A program made the position numbers and the translations under genes. A stretch of 64,000 nt of DNA from Pyrenochaeta sp. MPI-SDFR-AT-0127 (taxonomy: Eukaryota; Ascomycota; Dothideomycetes; Pleosporales; Cucurbitariaceae). The stretch lies in contig JAGTJM010000002.1 in the NCBI GenBank assembly GCA_020747015.1, positions 372,001 to 436,000 of the forward strand, written 5' to 3'. Shown here in pieces: positions 30,324 through 41,407 of the stretch (position 1 is its first letter; every line of letters begins with the position of its first letter). The notes beneath the pieces were generated by a model. It was given only the letters and a program-made list of their open reading frames with translations. It was not told the origin of the DNA and did no database searches.

Positions 30324-31853
30324 CTACTTCCCGCCCTTCCGACCAGCCGGCATAAACCGATCGAGATTCTCTGCTAAGTGCCCGTTCTCGGCAAGCATTT
30401 CCAACCACTTCTTGATAACTGGGCCACAATCGTACCGTCGTTGCGCCGCTTTTTGCTCCTCTTCTGCTTCTGACTGGAGCTCGACCGTGATACCAGCAGC
30501 CAGCTTTTCCAGCTCTTCAGCTAATCGACTGCGGCGGTCCAGCAGATATGGCATGTGCTCATCGTCAATTCTTGCCTTGGTAGCCACCGGAACTGGGTAT
30601 GAAGATAGTTGGTCTTCAACTCCAAGCATTTTCGGGCTTAATGGCTCTTCATTGGTAACTAGGAAAGATTTCCAGTCTTTGTTGACCATATCTAGGCGTT
30701 CCTCAATGTATCGTAGAGTGTTGATGGTGAGGCAGGCCTCTTTGCGGAGTGAGCGCAGGGGCGATTGCGTCAGCGCAATAACGCCATACTCATCGTCTCC
30801 AGCAGCCATGAGGGTAGCAATCGTGTCCGAAACAGCGGATAGCCATGTCTCCTCACTAGTGCCATTGAAGGTGCCCATGCTGGTCGGCAGCGGATCCAAG
30901 CCATCAAGCTTCCAGACTTCGTTGCCTACAGGTACAAATGCGATGTAATGATGGGCGTTGTCCTCGTGATCCTCAGCGCTGTCATCTGTGGCTGCGGAAT
31001 CCGCTGAGGGACGGCGCCGGCTCTTAGATCCCGTTTTCTTCTTACTTTTTTTCTTTTCAATTCGCTCGCGCTTCATTCTGCCTGCCTTGCTAACCTTGTA
31101 AGACAGGTGCTTGTCGCTCTCTAGGATATCCATTTGCTTTGCAAACGAATTATGAATCCTTTTGACGAAATCGAAACTAGAGAGTGCCTCACCACGCTGG
31201 TAGGGTGTAAAGTCGCTAGTGAAATCCCTGAACTGACTCAGATGCTCACCAATGTCAACATCAATGCTGTTCATGAGGATGTTGATCATAGCGAGCGTTG
31301 CACAGCTGTTCTGTGCAGGAAGCTGATTCGCAAACCACACATTGGCTGGACATTCCGTTGCTTGATCCGCATTACCAAATTTGCGGTAATTGAATAAAAG
31401 AATCAGACCGTGAATTGGCTGTGGAAGCATTTCAAGAATTGTGGGATGTATGGCAAAGACTTCACGGACTGTGACACTTTGCACTCCCATTTCGCGAAGA
31501 ATGACCGAGAAGTAGGCAGGCTCTGATTCGATTTCACAGAAGCCCTGCCATGTGTCTTTGCCGAGCTCTGCTCCAAGACTTTCTGGGGTTTTAGTATTTC
31601 TTGAGTCGCCGTTTACAATGAGAGAAGGTGGTGGAGATTCTCTTGACTTCTTGTTGCTGGGCCCATCCTTCGAGGATAACTCAGAAATGGCTCTCTTCTT
31701 GGGGCATGAGGAAAGTGCTAGTGATTCTTTTGGCGGAGGTACTTCTGCGGAGGAAATTTCGGTCTTGGAAAGTATGCCGCTGTCGTCTATTGCTCCCGCC
31801 TTAGATATGGCAATAGAGGGTTCGCTTTCAAGCGTGGCTTGTTCTTCGAGCAT
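30324..31853 (-). CDS. UCH37/BAP1-type ubiquitin C-terminal hydrolase
   Basis: Intronless, 509 residues. The peptidase C12 domain begins near residue 102 (WQGFCEIESEPAYFSVIL). The catalytic set is Gln177 (oxyanion), Cys184 (QNSCATLAM), His302 (HHYIAFV) and Asp317 (WKLDGL). A C-terminal helical ULD-like extension ends in FMPAGRKGGK. This length and tail match UCHL5/BAP1 rather than the small UCHL1/3 type, so a nuclear or proteasome-linked deubiquitinase is likely. Two points stand out. The region between Cys184 and His302 holds a long, very basic crossover loop (residues ~250-283) followed by an acidic stretch. The ~100-residue N-terminus is low-complexity. It is divergent from POM152. Confidence 0.9.
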   Translation of the reverse strand: MLEEQATLESEPSIAISKAGAIDDSGILSKTEISSAEVPPPKESLALSSCPKKRAISELSSKDGPSNKKSRESPPPSLIVNGDSRNTKTPESLGAELGKDTWQGFCEIESEPAYFSVILREMGVQSVTVREVFAIHPTILEMLPQPIHGLILLFNYRKFGNADQATECPANVWFANQLPAQNSCATLAMINILMNSIDVDIGEHLSQFRDFTSDFTPYQRGEALSSFDFVKRIHNSFAKQMDILESDKHLSYKVSKAGRMKRERIEKKKSKKKTGSKSRRRPSADSAATDDSAEDHEDNAHHYIAFVPVGNEVWKLDGLDPLPTSMGTFNGTSEETWLSAVSDTIATLMAAGDDEYGVIALTQSPLRSLRKEACLTINTLRYIEERLDMVNKDWKSFLVTNEEPLSPKMLGVEDQLSSYPVPVATKARIDDEHMPYLLDRRSRLAEELEKLAAGITVELQSEAEEEQKAAQRRYDCGPVIKKWLEMLAENGHLAENLDRFMPAGRKGGK

Positions 31854-32399
31854 TTCGGCAAGGACTTAGACCAAACTTGGGCTTTACCAGCCTCTGCTTC
31901 ACCTGAGAAACTCTTGTACTCTGAAAATAAAGATACGAGTGCGGCGTAGAAAATTTCTAGGTTTAGGTGTGCACGCCGATGTTGGGAGGTGGCTGGAAAG
32001 TAGAGGAAACAAGCATGATGGATTTGCTGCAGCCTATGGGATCAATGAAGCTCCCGGGTGACGCAACGATAGAAATCAGGCGCTTGATTGCCCAATTGGG
32101 AATCCAATCAATGATGCCTGGTGAGAGATAGTGAAAGAGGGCGGTGGGTCGACGCAGGAGAAGCGGGCACGTGACGGCGAGATCCAGGCTACATCGGCGT
32201 GATTGGCTGCAGGGTCAGCCCTATGACCTCGTCGCGCTGTCGCGTATCCAAGCTAAATGTTTTGTTTGAAGACTTTCAGAACCGTCACAGAGCATCACCA
32301 CCACGACTCACCCGGTCATTCGACTCGCAAACCTGTCATTTACGCCCTTCGACAACCCATGAGCACCTACCGCTCCACACACATCAACCTCAGGGTGCG
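31854..32399. promoter_or_regulatory. Divergent promoter region, UCH / POM152
   Basis: These 546 bases lie between head-to-head start codons. The POM152 frame stays open upstream of its chosen ATG back to another ATG at 32223, so an N-terminal extension is possible, although the sequence looks like a leader. Confidence 0.5.
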
Positions 32400-35300
32400 A
32401 TGAACGGCACTCCACAAGTCCGCCGAGGCGTGGGCGGATTTCCCTCAACACCACAGAACGCCAATCGCTCTCCAGGCGTACGCAGTCCGAATGGCTCTAC
32501 ACCGCGACCAAATGTACGGTCGCCATTGCCAGACCTCCCTAAAGCCCCAGCGCAATCCAACTCCGGGCCCCTAATCCCCGCCGACATACTCGATCCTGCG
32601 CAACAGCGCTTCTACGTCTTCGCACTCTATATTGCTTTATGGGCTTATCGATCATACGATTTCTACACACTAGCACTTGAAGAAGATGAGTCATTATGGC
32701 TGTGCCTGAAATGGTGCTTCTTCGATACGCTGTTCATGTTTGGCGTGCCGCTGCTGGAAATCCCCTGGCTAGAATGGAGCAATAGCGCTGCGTTTCTGCT
32801 CTTTGTTTTGCATGCAGGCCTGGATGTTATGCTCATGTTCCGGATCGGGATACCGGTGCAAGCATGGCTCATGGGTCTCGTCGGCTTCCTGTGGGATAGC
32901 GAACTGGCCATTAGCGAGCGGAGCGTCAAGCCAGGCGCAATTCTACATAATGCCTCTCTGATCTTAGGCAAGCAGATCATCAACATCCTTCCAGAAGGTT
33001 CTGCTATTCTGAATCCCGACAAGCAATCCTTCTGCCTTAGTTCAACTGTCACGCAGCTGGACATCCCAATCCTGATCAACCAGACAGAGCCTGTCGAGAT
33101 GGAAATCCTTCGCATCGATATCGATAGCAACGTCAATGAGACTATTACAGTCAAGAAGAAGGAGATCAACAATATGATGAAGAAGGCTAGAAAGGCAGCC
33201 AAGTCTTTGGACCCAGACGATCCACTCACGTTGGCATACACTGTGAAGAAGCCGGGCGTGTATCTTCTACGGAAGGTCTTAGACCAGTCGAAGCTTCAGG
33301 TTCGACCACGCGCATCGAGCCTTGTTGTAGCCACCTGTCCGCAAGCTCGCGTAAAGCCAACCGGCAATAATCGCTGTCGAAGCGACCTCTCGAATGTCGC
33401 TCTGGAAATCCATGGCACCCCACCACTGAATATCAAGTATCGCCTGACAGTAAATGGGGAGTCTCGAGGAGACCCCCGATTTCAAAACCTACAGCCAGAG
33501 GATGCTATTTCACCATTATCCAGGCACACATCGCAGGCATTGGTCAAGAGCGGACGTGAAGACATTTCCTGGGCCCGGCCCCACACAATCACAGTCCCAT
33601 TGAATGAATCTCTGACAACAAGTGGCTTATGGGAGTATGAAGTTGAAGAAGTTCAAGATGGTCTTGGCAACATCGTGAGCTTCGTCAATGTGGACGACGA
33701 TGAGCGCCCGAAATCCAAATCTTCCGGTCTTCGCCAGTCTTTCGAGGTCCACGAGCGCCCCAAAGCTTTCCTTAGAGGCTGTAATCCTCAGAGTCCCCTT
33801 CGCGTCGCAAGAGGTGATACTGCTAGGCTTCCAGTCCATTACGGGTCAACTGGAAAGAAGGCCATCGACTCTGTGCATACAATCGAATACCTCTTCACCC
33901 CCGAAGCAGATATTGTTGCCGATGGGTACCATAGCCCCGATGCCGAGCTCAAGAAGCAGACCATGAGGAATGCTCGGGAGCAACCCCTTATCAAGGAAGC
34001 CGGTCTCTATACAATCAAAACTGTCTCGACGGAATTTTGCGACGGTGAGGTTCTCGAGCCTACTTCGTGCCTCCTTCAGAACCCCCTAGAACCAGATATG
34101 GCTATCACGAGCGAGGACATCGTGGACAAATGCGCTGGTAATCCAATTGGTTTGCGTGTTGGCCTCGACCTTGTGGGAAGCCCACCGTTCACAGTCACGT
34201 ATTACGAACACATTCGAGGCCAGAAGAATAGGAAGCCACCGTTACAGATACCAAGTCTCCGCAGCACAGTGGATTTCACGCCGCGGGATGCTGGCCACTA
34301 CAGATATACTTTCGAAAGCATTCGTGACGCAGTCTATACAGAAAGGCCTTTGAAAGGCCTCGAATTACAGCAGAATGTCAGGCCATCAGCACAAGCTCAC
34401 TTCATCGAGAGCAGTCGGCCCAAGCAAGCTTGTATTGACGATTCAGTTGAGTTTGACGTTGGACTTGTCGGCGAGGCACCTTGGAAACTAGAGTACGAGA
34501 TTGTCCATAACGGAAAGCGTTCTAAGCACACCATTGAAACGAACGACGAGCACTATACTATTAAAACAGACAAGCTAAGTAGCGGTGGGGAGCACATTGT
34601 TGCTCTTACCAGCGTCAGTGACAAGGCCAACTGCAAGGAGGTGTTGAAAGCAGAGGCAAGAGTCAATGTACGCCACGAACGTCCGAAGGCATACTTCGGG
34701 CACATTGAAGGTCAACACGCGGTCATGGCTCTGGAGGGTCGCCAGGTTGGCTTGCCTCTCCGCTTCACTGGAAACGGGCCTTGGAGGCTGCAGTACGAGA
34801 ATCTGAACACGAAGGAAGTCAAGAGAGAGACTTTCCAAAACGCCAATTCTTACTTAGATGTCAAGAATGATGGCACGTATCAACTTCTCTCAGTCAAGGA
34901 TTCGGTCTGCCCAGGCTCGATCGACGAGAAGGCCAGCCAATTCGATGTCACATGGGTGGCTCGTCCATTACTCAGCATTCCTGATGGTGTGGCTGTCCTT
35001 GAGAACGGCAATTATATTAAGGAAGCTGTTTGTGAAGGTGATGAGGACTCTTTCGATGTCTCTTTGCATGGTATGTACATATGGATACGCTTTTCCCTTA
35101 TTTCCATTAATCATTTCACAGGAAATGCACCCTTCGATGTGTCATACCGACTGGATTACTACAAGGATAAAAAGGGCAAGAAAACCCACATCAAGGAAGA
35201 GGCACTACACACTGCTAGTGGCACCCCGTCAATCCGTGCAGATACATCTAGTGCTGGCACATATGAATACACCTTCTTCAAGCTTGGGGACGCGAAATAC

Positions 35301-36242
35301 GACCACTCAAAGAAGAACTTCTCACCCCTTAGCATCCGGCAAACAGTGCATCCGCGCCCTGGCGCCCGCTTCGACAAACCTGGAAAAACGTACAGTTATT
35401 GTTCTCGAGAAGCGGAGGGCGAGGAGGTCATCCCCATCACTCTCGAAGGCGTCGCACCGTTCTACCTCGAGGTCGAAATCAAACACCACGGCACGCCCAA
35501 GCCCGAAATAAGTGTACACAAGAACATACCAACGAACAAATACGATCTAAAGATCGAGCACCGCAAGCTGCACCTCGGACATTCGTCAATTTCGATCCGC
35601 AAAGTCCGCGACTCGCGAGGCTGCACACTCAAACCGCCTCCGGGTGGACCGCGGGTGCAGATTAGTGTGCATGATGCGCCCACCGCTACACCTCTGGAGG
35701 ATCGTACTGACTTCTGCGTTGGCGAGCGTCTCTCCTTCGCGCTCGGCGGCCAAGTTCCCTTTACTGTATTCTACACGTTCGAAAACAAGGAGCGCAAGGC
35801 TTCCAACCCTGGCACGACATTCCGTCGCCTCGCCGAACTCCCCGGAACCTTCACAATCACTGGCCTCCGGGATTCGGCCTCGGAATGCCTCGCCGCGCTC
35901 GATCTCACCAAGACCATTCATCCCATCCCCTCCGTTCGCCTCTCCGGCGGACAGGTCTCAGAAATTGACATCCACGAGGGCGGGGGCACTGATCTCGACT
36001 TTGAGTTCTGGGGCACGGGTCCGTTTGAGTTTACCTTTACGCGGAGCACCAATGCAGCCAAGGGCAAGAAGAGCAAAGTACTCGAGATCCGGACGGAAAT
36101 AAGTTATGAGCACCACATGAAGATTCCCGTGCAGGAGGAGGGCACATATGAGGTCATTAGTATCAAGGATCGATGGTGTAGTTTTGCCAAGGGAGGCGAG
36201 GTCGAGGGCAAGGCGGGGAGTGGCAAGTTATTGACGTATTGA
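32400..36242 (+). CDS. POM152: Nuclear pore membrane protein POM152
   Basis: Model: join(32400..35070, 35122..36242), 1263 residues. Integral component of the nuclear pore membrane ring. The N-terminus (about 70 residues, Pro/Ser/Asn-rich) faces the pore side. Hydrophobic segments follow at roughly residues 72-92 (FYVFALYIALWAY), 105-125 and 128-165. The rest is a long lumenal domain of repeated Ig-like beta modules, with recurring hydrophobic/aromatic patterns such as GEAPWKLEYEI, GNGPWRLQYEN, GNAPFDVSYRL, GVAPFYLEVEI, GQVPFTVFYTF and GTGPFEFTFTR. A 51-nt GT-AG intron (35071-35121) restores the repeat sequence LHGNAPFDVSY when removed. It is a multiple of three and stop-free. Start at 32400 is favoured over the in-frame ATG at 32223. 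Confidence 0.95.
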   Translation: MNGTPQVRRGVGGFPSTPQNANRSPGVRSPNGSTPRPNVRSPLPDLPKAPAQSNSGPLIPADILDPAQQRFYVFALYIALWAYRSYDFYTLALEEDESLWLCLKWCFFDTLFMFGVPLLEIPWLEWSNSAAFLLFVLHAGLDVMLMFRIGIPVQAWLMGLVGFLWDSELAISERSVKPGAILHNASLILGKQIINILPEGSAILNPDKQSFCLSSTVTQLDIPILINQTEPVEMEILRIDIDSNVNETITVKKKEINNMMKKARKAAKSLDPDDPLTLAYTVKKPGVYLLRKVLDQSKLQVRPRASSLVVATCPQARVKPTGNNRCRSDLSNVALEIHGTPPLNIKYRLTVNGESRGDPRFQNLQPEDAISPLSRHTSQALVKSGREDISWARPHTITVPLNESLTTSGLWEYEVEEVQDGLGNIVSFVNVDDDERPKSKSSGLRQSFEVHERPKAFLRGCNPQSPLRVARGDTARLPVHYGSTGKKAIDSVHTIEYLFTPEADIVADGYHSPDAELKKQTMRNAREQPLIKEAGLYTIKTVSTEFCDGEVLEPTSCLLQNPLEPDMAITSEDIVDKCAGNPIGLRVGLDLVGSPPFTVTYYEHIRGQKNRKPPLQIPSLRSTVDFTPRDAGHYRYTFESIRDAVYTERPLKGLELQQNVRPSAQAHFIESSRPKQACIDDSVEFDVGLVGEAPWKLEYEIVHNGKRSKHTIETNDEHYTIKTDKLSSGGEHIVALTSVSDKANCKEVLKAEARVNVRHERPKAYFGHIEGQHAVMALEGRQVGLPLRFTGNGPWRLQYENLNTKEVKRETFQNANSYLDVKNDGTYQLLSVKDSVCPGSIDEKASQFDVTWVARPLLSIPDGVAVLENGNYIKEAVCEGDEDSFDVSLHGMYIWIRFSLISINHFTGNAPFDVSYRLDYYKDKKGKKTHIKEEALHTASGTPSIRADTSSAGTYEYTFFKLGDAKYDHSKKNFSPLSIRQTVHPRPGARFDKPGKTYSYCSREAEGEEVIPITLEGVAPFYLEVEIKHHGTPKPEISVHKNIPTNKYDLKIEHRKLHLGHSSISIRKVRDSRGCTLKPPPGGPRVQISVHDAPTATPLEDRTDFCVGERLSFALGGQVPFTVFYTFENKERKASNPGTTFRRLAELPGTFTITGLRDSASECLAALDLTKTIHPIPSVRLSGGQVSEIDIHEGGGTDLDFEFWGTGPFEFTFTRSTNAAKGKKSKVLEIRTEISYEHHMKIPVQEEGTYEVISIKDRWCSFAKGGEVEGKAGSGKLLTY

Positions 36243-36678
36243 GTTGGGTTTGGGACAGGGTATGATATGACAAGACGTTGGAGGAAACCTCGTAAAAGGG
36301 CGTATGAACGTGCATTTCCTGGCGTTGAGCGTGTTATTGAACGGGTTTTTTGTGTGTTTGTATGTTTTTTTCTTTTCTTAACCTCTCTCATGGGTGCCCT
36401 TGTTTGTGTGCTTTACTAGGGAAAGCATGTAGACTTTGGGAATTCAGCATGTAATATCAAAAAACTCTTTACTAACCCCCTTATGTATTTGAAAAACTAC
36501 AGGTACGTGTACGTCATAGTCTACGCATTTGTGGGTATAGTGTAGCATAGTATGCGTCTATGTAGGTCACATCCCGGCCATGATGGAAATTCCGCCTCTC
36601 TGTGAGAAGTCTACCCTTCATTGTGTGCGTAGTGCCGAAAGCCTCATTTCGAATCGTAATGTCCCGTTACCCCCCACT
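36243..36678. other. Convergent intergenic region
   Basis: Between the stops of POM152 (+) and the Sec14-like gene (-). T-rich runs around 36345-36380 could serve 3'-end formation. No genes are seen. Confidence 0.5.
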
Positions 36679-38566
36679 TCAGGTTGTCTGTTTACTCCTA
36701 TTCTGCTCCCTCAGAAAAGCTTCCACACTTGTGTCTTTGGTCGCATCAATCTTGCGCTCCAGCTCCTCTTCCTGTGGGCTCTTGGCCCTCACGGGCTCTT
36801 CGACTTTTTCTTCTGCTTGTTTGCTTCCTGTCACAGCGCCAACAAGACTGCCAACGGTTGATGTAACGGTTGCGGATGCGGAGGCAGCTACGTCCTGTGC
36901 TTGTGCAAGGTAACCAGGTGCGGCAGGTTGTTCGGGCTCGGGAAGTGGAACTTCTTTCGGTGCCTGGCCGATGGTGTTGGGTTCCATGGTGACTGTTTTG
37001 TCGCCGTGGCCATGGTCTTTCACGGCGGCATCGGGAGTGCCTTCTGCGAGTTGGCCTGACGCATGTGTCAGGTCTTGTTGTGCGTATCGCGTCTCGCTTG
37101 TTCCTTGGCGGATTGGCAATGTGGTCGATGCTGGGGTCGAACTAGGAGCTAGGGCGGTGGACTTGGGCGTTGCAGAAGGTGTGTCTAGATCTGAGGGCGG
37201 AGTGTCAAGGTCAGGGTTTGTCTCGTCGGTATCAGGAGGATGTGTAGCTGTCCCGACAGTAGTGAGAGGGTCGCCGATCTGAAATGCTGGTGTATTGGGC
37301 TGTGTGACTCCATCCATACCCTTATTGTACCCCACAGGCTTGGGGACTCTGAAGATTAGTTTATGCCTCTGCACACCATCCTCACTGCCCACACCCCAAG
37401 CCTGCATCTCGCCGTTGGGCCCCTCTTTCCACTTTATTGGCCCAATGGGAATCGTCTTCTTCCCATTCTGCACGTTGGGGTTCTCCCATATCAATTGTTG
37501 CTCGATTACGGGTTCTAGGTTGGGCATAGAGCCCCATTCGAAATCTAGTTTGCCGCCATACTTCTTAGGGATGTTCTCGGGATCAATGTATTGACTCAGT
37601 GTGGGGTACACGTTCGCAGGAGAGAGGATGAAGATTTTGGAAACAGTGATGGGATCGAACCAGCGCTTGATCCATCCCCAGACAGTGGGGAAGAAGCCCG
37701 GTGCGCCAACAATCTAACACAATTGTAAGTCTTGGGTCACTTGACGGACTAATGAAAGGAGGGTGGCGTACAAATATCCTGTCCAGCGTCTCTGGGTAAT
37801 GTGCTGTTGCAAGGACAGACGCATCCTGCATATGACCCTTCAGATTCCAGAACTGCTTCAGCCCAACACCACTAATATCCACGATATTGTTACTCTGTGA
37901 AATGGGTGTCTCTGGGTGGTTTCGAGGCACCATTGAGCATAATGGCGTCACAAATCTGGTCAGCGACTCGTATAGCGCGAACAGGCGGAGGTTTTTGGTT
38001 GCGACATTGGGAATGGTGGTTTTCGAGTCGGCGAGGTTCTTCTCGTATGCAGAGATGTTCTTCACATTGAGCGGCGCGACTTCGAAGAGATACAGAGGTA
38101 TGCCACGCTTGTCGCGTCGGCCGAGCCATTGGGGGTACTAGAGGATTCTGTCAGACTTGAGGCTGGAGACGCGGAGGTTGCGGGATTGTGTACCAAGCGG
38201 CGCGTTTGCTCAAACTCCTTGGTCTCGATGGTGTTGAAGATTTCATGCAGTTTGTTCTCCTTGCGCCAGTCCTCGGTGTCTTTGAACTGCTTGAACGCGT
38301 CCTGGGGGACAAAACGACGTGCACGCAGATAACGGCTGTAAGCAGTCAGTGCCCCGCTATCCCGTTGTAAGCTGGATGGTTTTGGGCGCATACAGCATGG
38401 TCTCGTCGTCGTGGCTGGCATCTTTTCCTCCAACAGCGGGAGTCCAGTAGCCAGCGCCCTGACATATCTTCTTGAATTCGTCGAGCTGTGCTTGCTGGCT
38501 GGCGGAGAGATGTGCAAGATGCCCCGCGGGATATTGCATCGACTCGATTCTACTCAGGTCCGCCAT
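36679..38566 (-). CDS. Sec14-like CRAL-TRIO phospholipid-transfer protein
   Basis: Model: complement(join(36679..37713, 37772..38137, 38194..38335, 38394..38566)), 571 residues, three introns of 56-58 nt. The CRAL-TRIO N domain (DETMLLRYLRARRFVPQDAFKQF) and the lipid-binding CRAL-TRIO core (NNIVDISGVGLKQFWNLKGHMQDAS, then FIVGAPGFFPTVWGWIKRWFDP, then YIDPENIPKKYGG) are clear. Such proteins exchange phosphatidylinositol and phosphatidylcholine between membranes. Beyond the core lies a GOLD-like block (GPIKWKEGPNGEMQAWGVG) and a ~200-residue Thr/Pro/Ala-rich, probably disordered tail that ends in a charged helix. It is longer than yeast Sec14 (304 residues), so a specialised paralogue is more likely. 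Divergent from the FBXO21-like gene. Confidence 0.92.
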
Positions 38567-39498
38567 GGTGGCTAATGCTACAGAGAGTACAGGAAAATGG
38601 GATGCCAGGTAGTAGCGGAGGAAAGAAGAGCAGTCAGACGAAACATTTGCTTCTAGGGCGTCATGGTGGTTATGCTCTGCAGCGGGTAGCGGCAGTGATG
38701 TCAACTAGCGCCATACTGTGTGGCTGCAGTCGGCCTCACGAAAAGCGAGCTTCGGGGGCGGGTTTTCGGACGACCCGGACCAGAAATGGACAAATGCGTG
38801 CCATGTCTGCCCGTCTGTGGCTTCCGTCTGACTGATAGTTTGGCAGAGTCTTTGTCGCTTTGGCCGCGCGAGGTTCATGGCCGCCCGGGAGACGGTGGAC
38901 TGGTCATTTCCGCCGCGAGCCGGACCTCTGCCGAGACATATTGCTGAGGTTATGACTGGCAGGGCGGCTGGAGATCCATCTGTCAGCAAGGAGAGAGAAA
39001 AAAAAGAAGCGTGGTTTTGCTGATTTAAAAGCAAGTAGACTCGAGTCTTATTATACGAAGCTGGGAACCCTTGGCTAGTGTATCAGCGGTTGCTCTAATA
39101 TGGCAAAGCCTCGACATGGCATGATGCTGGATGAGAATGATTATTATCCAGGCAGTGTTGCGCTTTGCACCGACACCCTGTTGGCTGCAATCCTCTCAGC
39201 ATGGCTGCTCCCATATTCTCTGCTATGGGCCTTTGGGGATAGTGCTGGCCATGCTCGTCCATAGTAGTAGCTTGCTTTCTGCTGTTGGCGAGGTGCAGCG
39301 ACGCGGTTTTAGCGGCCGAGGCGAGGGCGATTGGTGATGCGTTCATGGCTCAGCAACGTTGACGACATCTTTCTGGAAAGACTCGCTCGCTGCCATCCAC
39401 GCCTCAATTCGGCCGTCTCTGTCCCTCATGCGCAGACTTGCATAGTTTCAGTCGCGGTCCTCTACGAAAGCCTTACCCTTGTGTCGATCAAGCCCGCC
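38567..39498. promoter_or_regulatory. Divergent promoter region, Sec14-like / FBXO21-like
   Basis: These 932 bases lie between head-to-head starts. An ATG at 39337 is in frame with the FBXO21-like gene and would add 54 residues; homology begins only after 39499. No other feature was recognised. Confidence 0.45.
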
Positions 39499-41407
39499 AT
39501 GGACCGACCCTCTTTCACTGGCCTCCCCACCGAGATACTCGAAGCCATATTCCTGCACCTCGACTCGCACTCTTTGATCGCCGTGTCGCAGACAAGCAAG
39601 CCCATCAAGCAACTGACCAACGATGCCCCCATCATATGGCGCAACCTCTGCCTGACACGCTTCAGCACTTGGGACTCGCGCCACAACATCGCTGCCAAAA
39701 TCGCCGGCCCCCTCTCAGACGTTGACTGGCGCTCTCTATTCATTGCAAGAATCAGAATCGAGCAAAGCACGAGGGCGCTCCTAGATCACATAGTGGCAAC
39801 GCAGCACGAGCGCATACGGTGTATAAATGAGATTGCCGACTTTGGTTACGATGCAAAAGAGGCACTGTTGAGGGAATACGCATGTCCAGACGACGCCGAG
39901 GATGTGCTGGCAAGACGTTATTACGCAAATGCGGTGCTGGAGCGCATTCATCGCGAGATTGCAATCAATGTCTGGAAGGACCTGCACGATGACGACCATG
40001 TGCCCATAGAGAGGGCATTGGGCGCGTATGACATGTTTGCAAGGGTCGGCGAAGATGTGGATAATCATGTTGTTGCAGATGATATCAAATGCCTGGCCAT
40101 GGGTGTGTTGGACGAATATCCAAACTTTCGCGACTTGAGCCCACGATGGAAAGCTTCAACATTAGCGTCGTATCTCCGCGACCAAGGCTTCAAAGGCGTA
40201 CCAGATACATCATATCGTGCCCTTCGAAACTCCTTTATTGGGCTAGTTCTACGGTCATCCACCCACGAATCACTACCACTCATCTCAGTTGCTATATATT
40301 GTGCCGTGGCACGACAGTTGGGCCTTGATGCGCGACCTTGCGGCTTCCTCTTCCACGTCTACACCCTTGTCTACGCGCCCAAAAACCACAATCTCGATGG
40401 CGAGTACAAACCCACAAGTTCGGAAGATCTCGACTCCATGTACCTTGACCCTTTCCGCTCATCCTCCGAGGTGCTGCAAGGCGACTTACAGCGCGTGTTG
40501 AGAGACATGGGGGTCCCATCTTCCGAGCACGCAACTTTTCTTAGCGATACAAATACCAGGGAAATGGTCCTGCGAACGGCGAGGAATATCATGAACTCTG
40601 TTCAAGCCATCCGCCAAACTGAGGCTGGAGTGCGCGGCATCCAAGCATCGTGGTTAAACTCATACCCTGATATGGATAACGCCTTCTATGCGACAATCTG
40701 GGCCATGCTTATCCTTGGTCCTACTGATGCGCATCCATCTGCAAATCTGTCCGTCACTACCACACGCCGGCGGCAATATCTTCCGTATCTCCTCGAACAT
40801 TTCCAAACGCATTTCCCATGGGATGTCACTCTGCTCTCACGCTACGTCATCCCCATGTTTTATAACCTGCCTGAGGGAGATAGGCTCTCGCATTTTGTGC
40901 AAAGTATGCATCAAGTTGATGCTATGCGGAAACCTGTGTTACACCGCACCGAGGGAACAGCCAATGTCAACTTCAAGGTCGGCCAATTGTTCCAACACAA
41001 AAGGTACAGCTACGAAGGCGTCATCACCGGCTGGGACGTTGCATGTGACGCAGGCGAAGAATGGATACAAAACATGGGCGTCGACCGCTTACCCAACGGT
41101 CGCAATCAGGCCTTCTATCATGTCCTGTGAGTCCACCCGTCTCATCTTCTTACCCCATCTCTACTATGTCACATCTATCGTTCGTTTTCAACCCGTCTTA
41201 GTCATGTTCGAATGCAGGTACTAATCGCCGTGTAGTGTCTGCGATAAATCTGTCCGATATGTTGCCGAGGAAAACATAGAGCCTGTCTCCTCCAGGGCAC
41301 GCCCTTCAGAAGCTATCCTAAAGCTTGCTGGCCGCCATTTCAAGCGCTGGGACGAGGCGGAATGTTGCTTTGTGAGTAATGTTCTCGACGAATATCCTGA
41401 TGGCTGA
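39499..41407 (+). CDS. FBXO21-like F-box protein with SirB1/transglutaminase-like and YccV domains
   Basis: Model: join(39499..41126, 41236..41407), 599 residues, one 109-nt intron. Three regions are visible. An F-box opens the protein (FTGLPTEILEAIFLHLDSHSL, residues 6-26 and on), which should bind Skp1. A SirB1/transglutaminase-like domain spans about 150-420 (SLPLISVAIYCAVARQLGLDARPCGFLFHVY). A YccV/HspQ-like domain closes it (NFKVGQLFQHKRYSYEGVITGWD, then FYHVLVCDKSVRYVAEENIE). This order is that of animal FBXO21, an SCF substrate receptor. The last exon is needed to finish the YccV fold and ends SNVLDEYPDG. Substrates in fungi are unknown. Confidence 0.9.

Noticed and set aside
37645..37675. 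tRNA-like T-loop string GGATCGAACC
   Set aside because: Lies in coding sequence of the Sec14-like gene (encoding RWFDPIT) and no cloverleaf can be formed around it.
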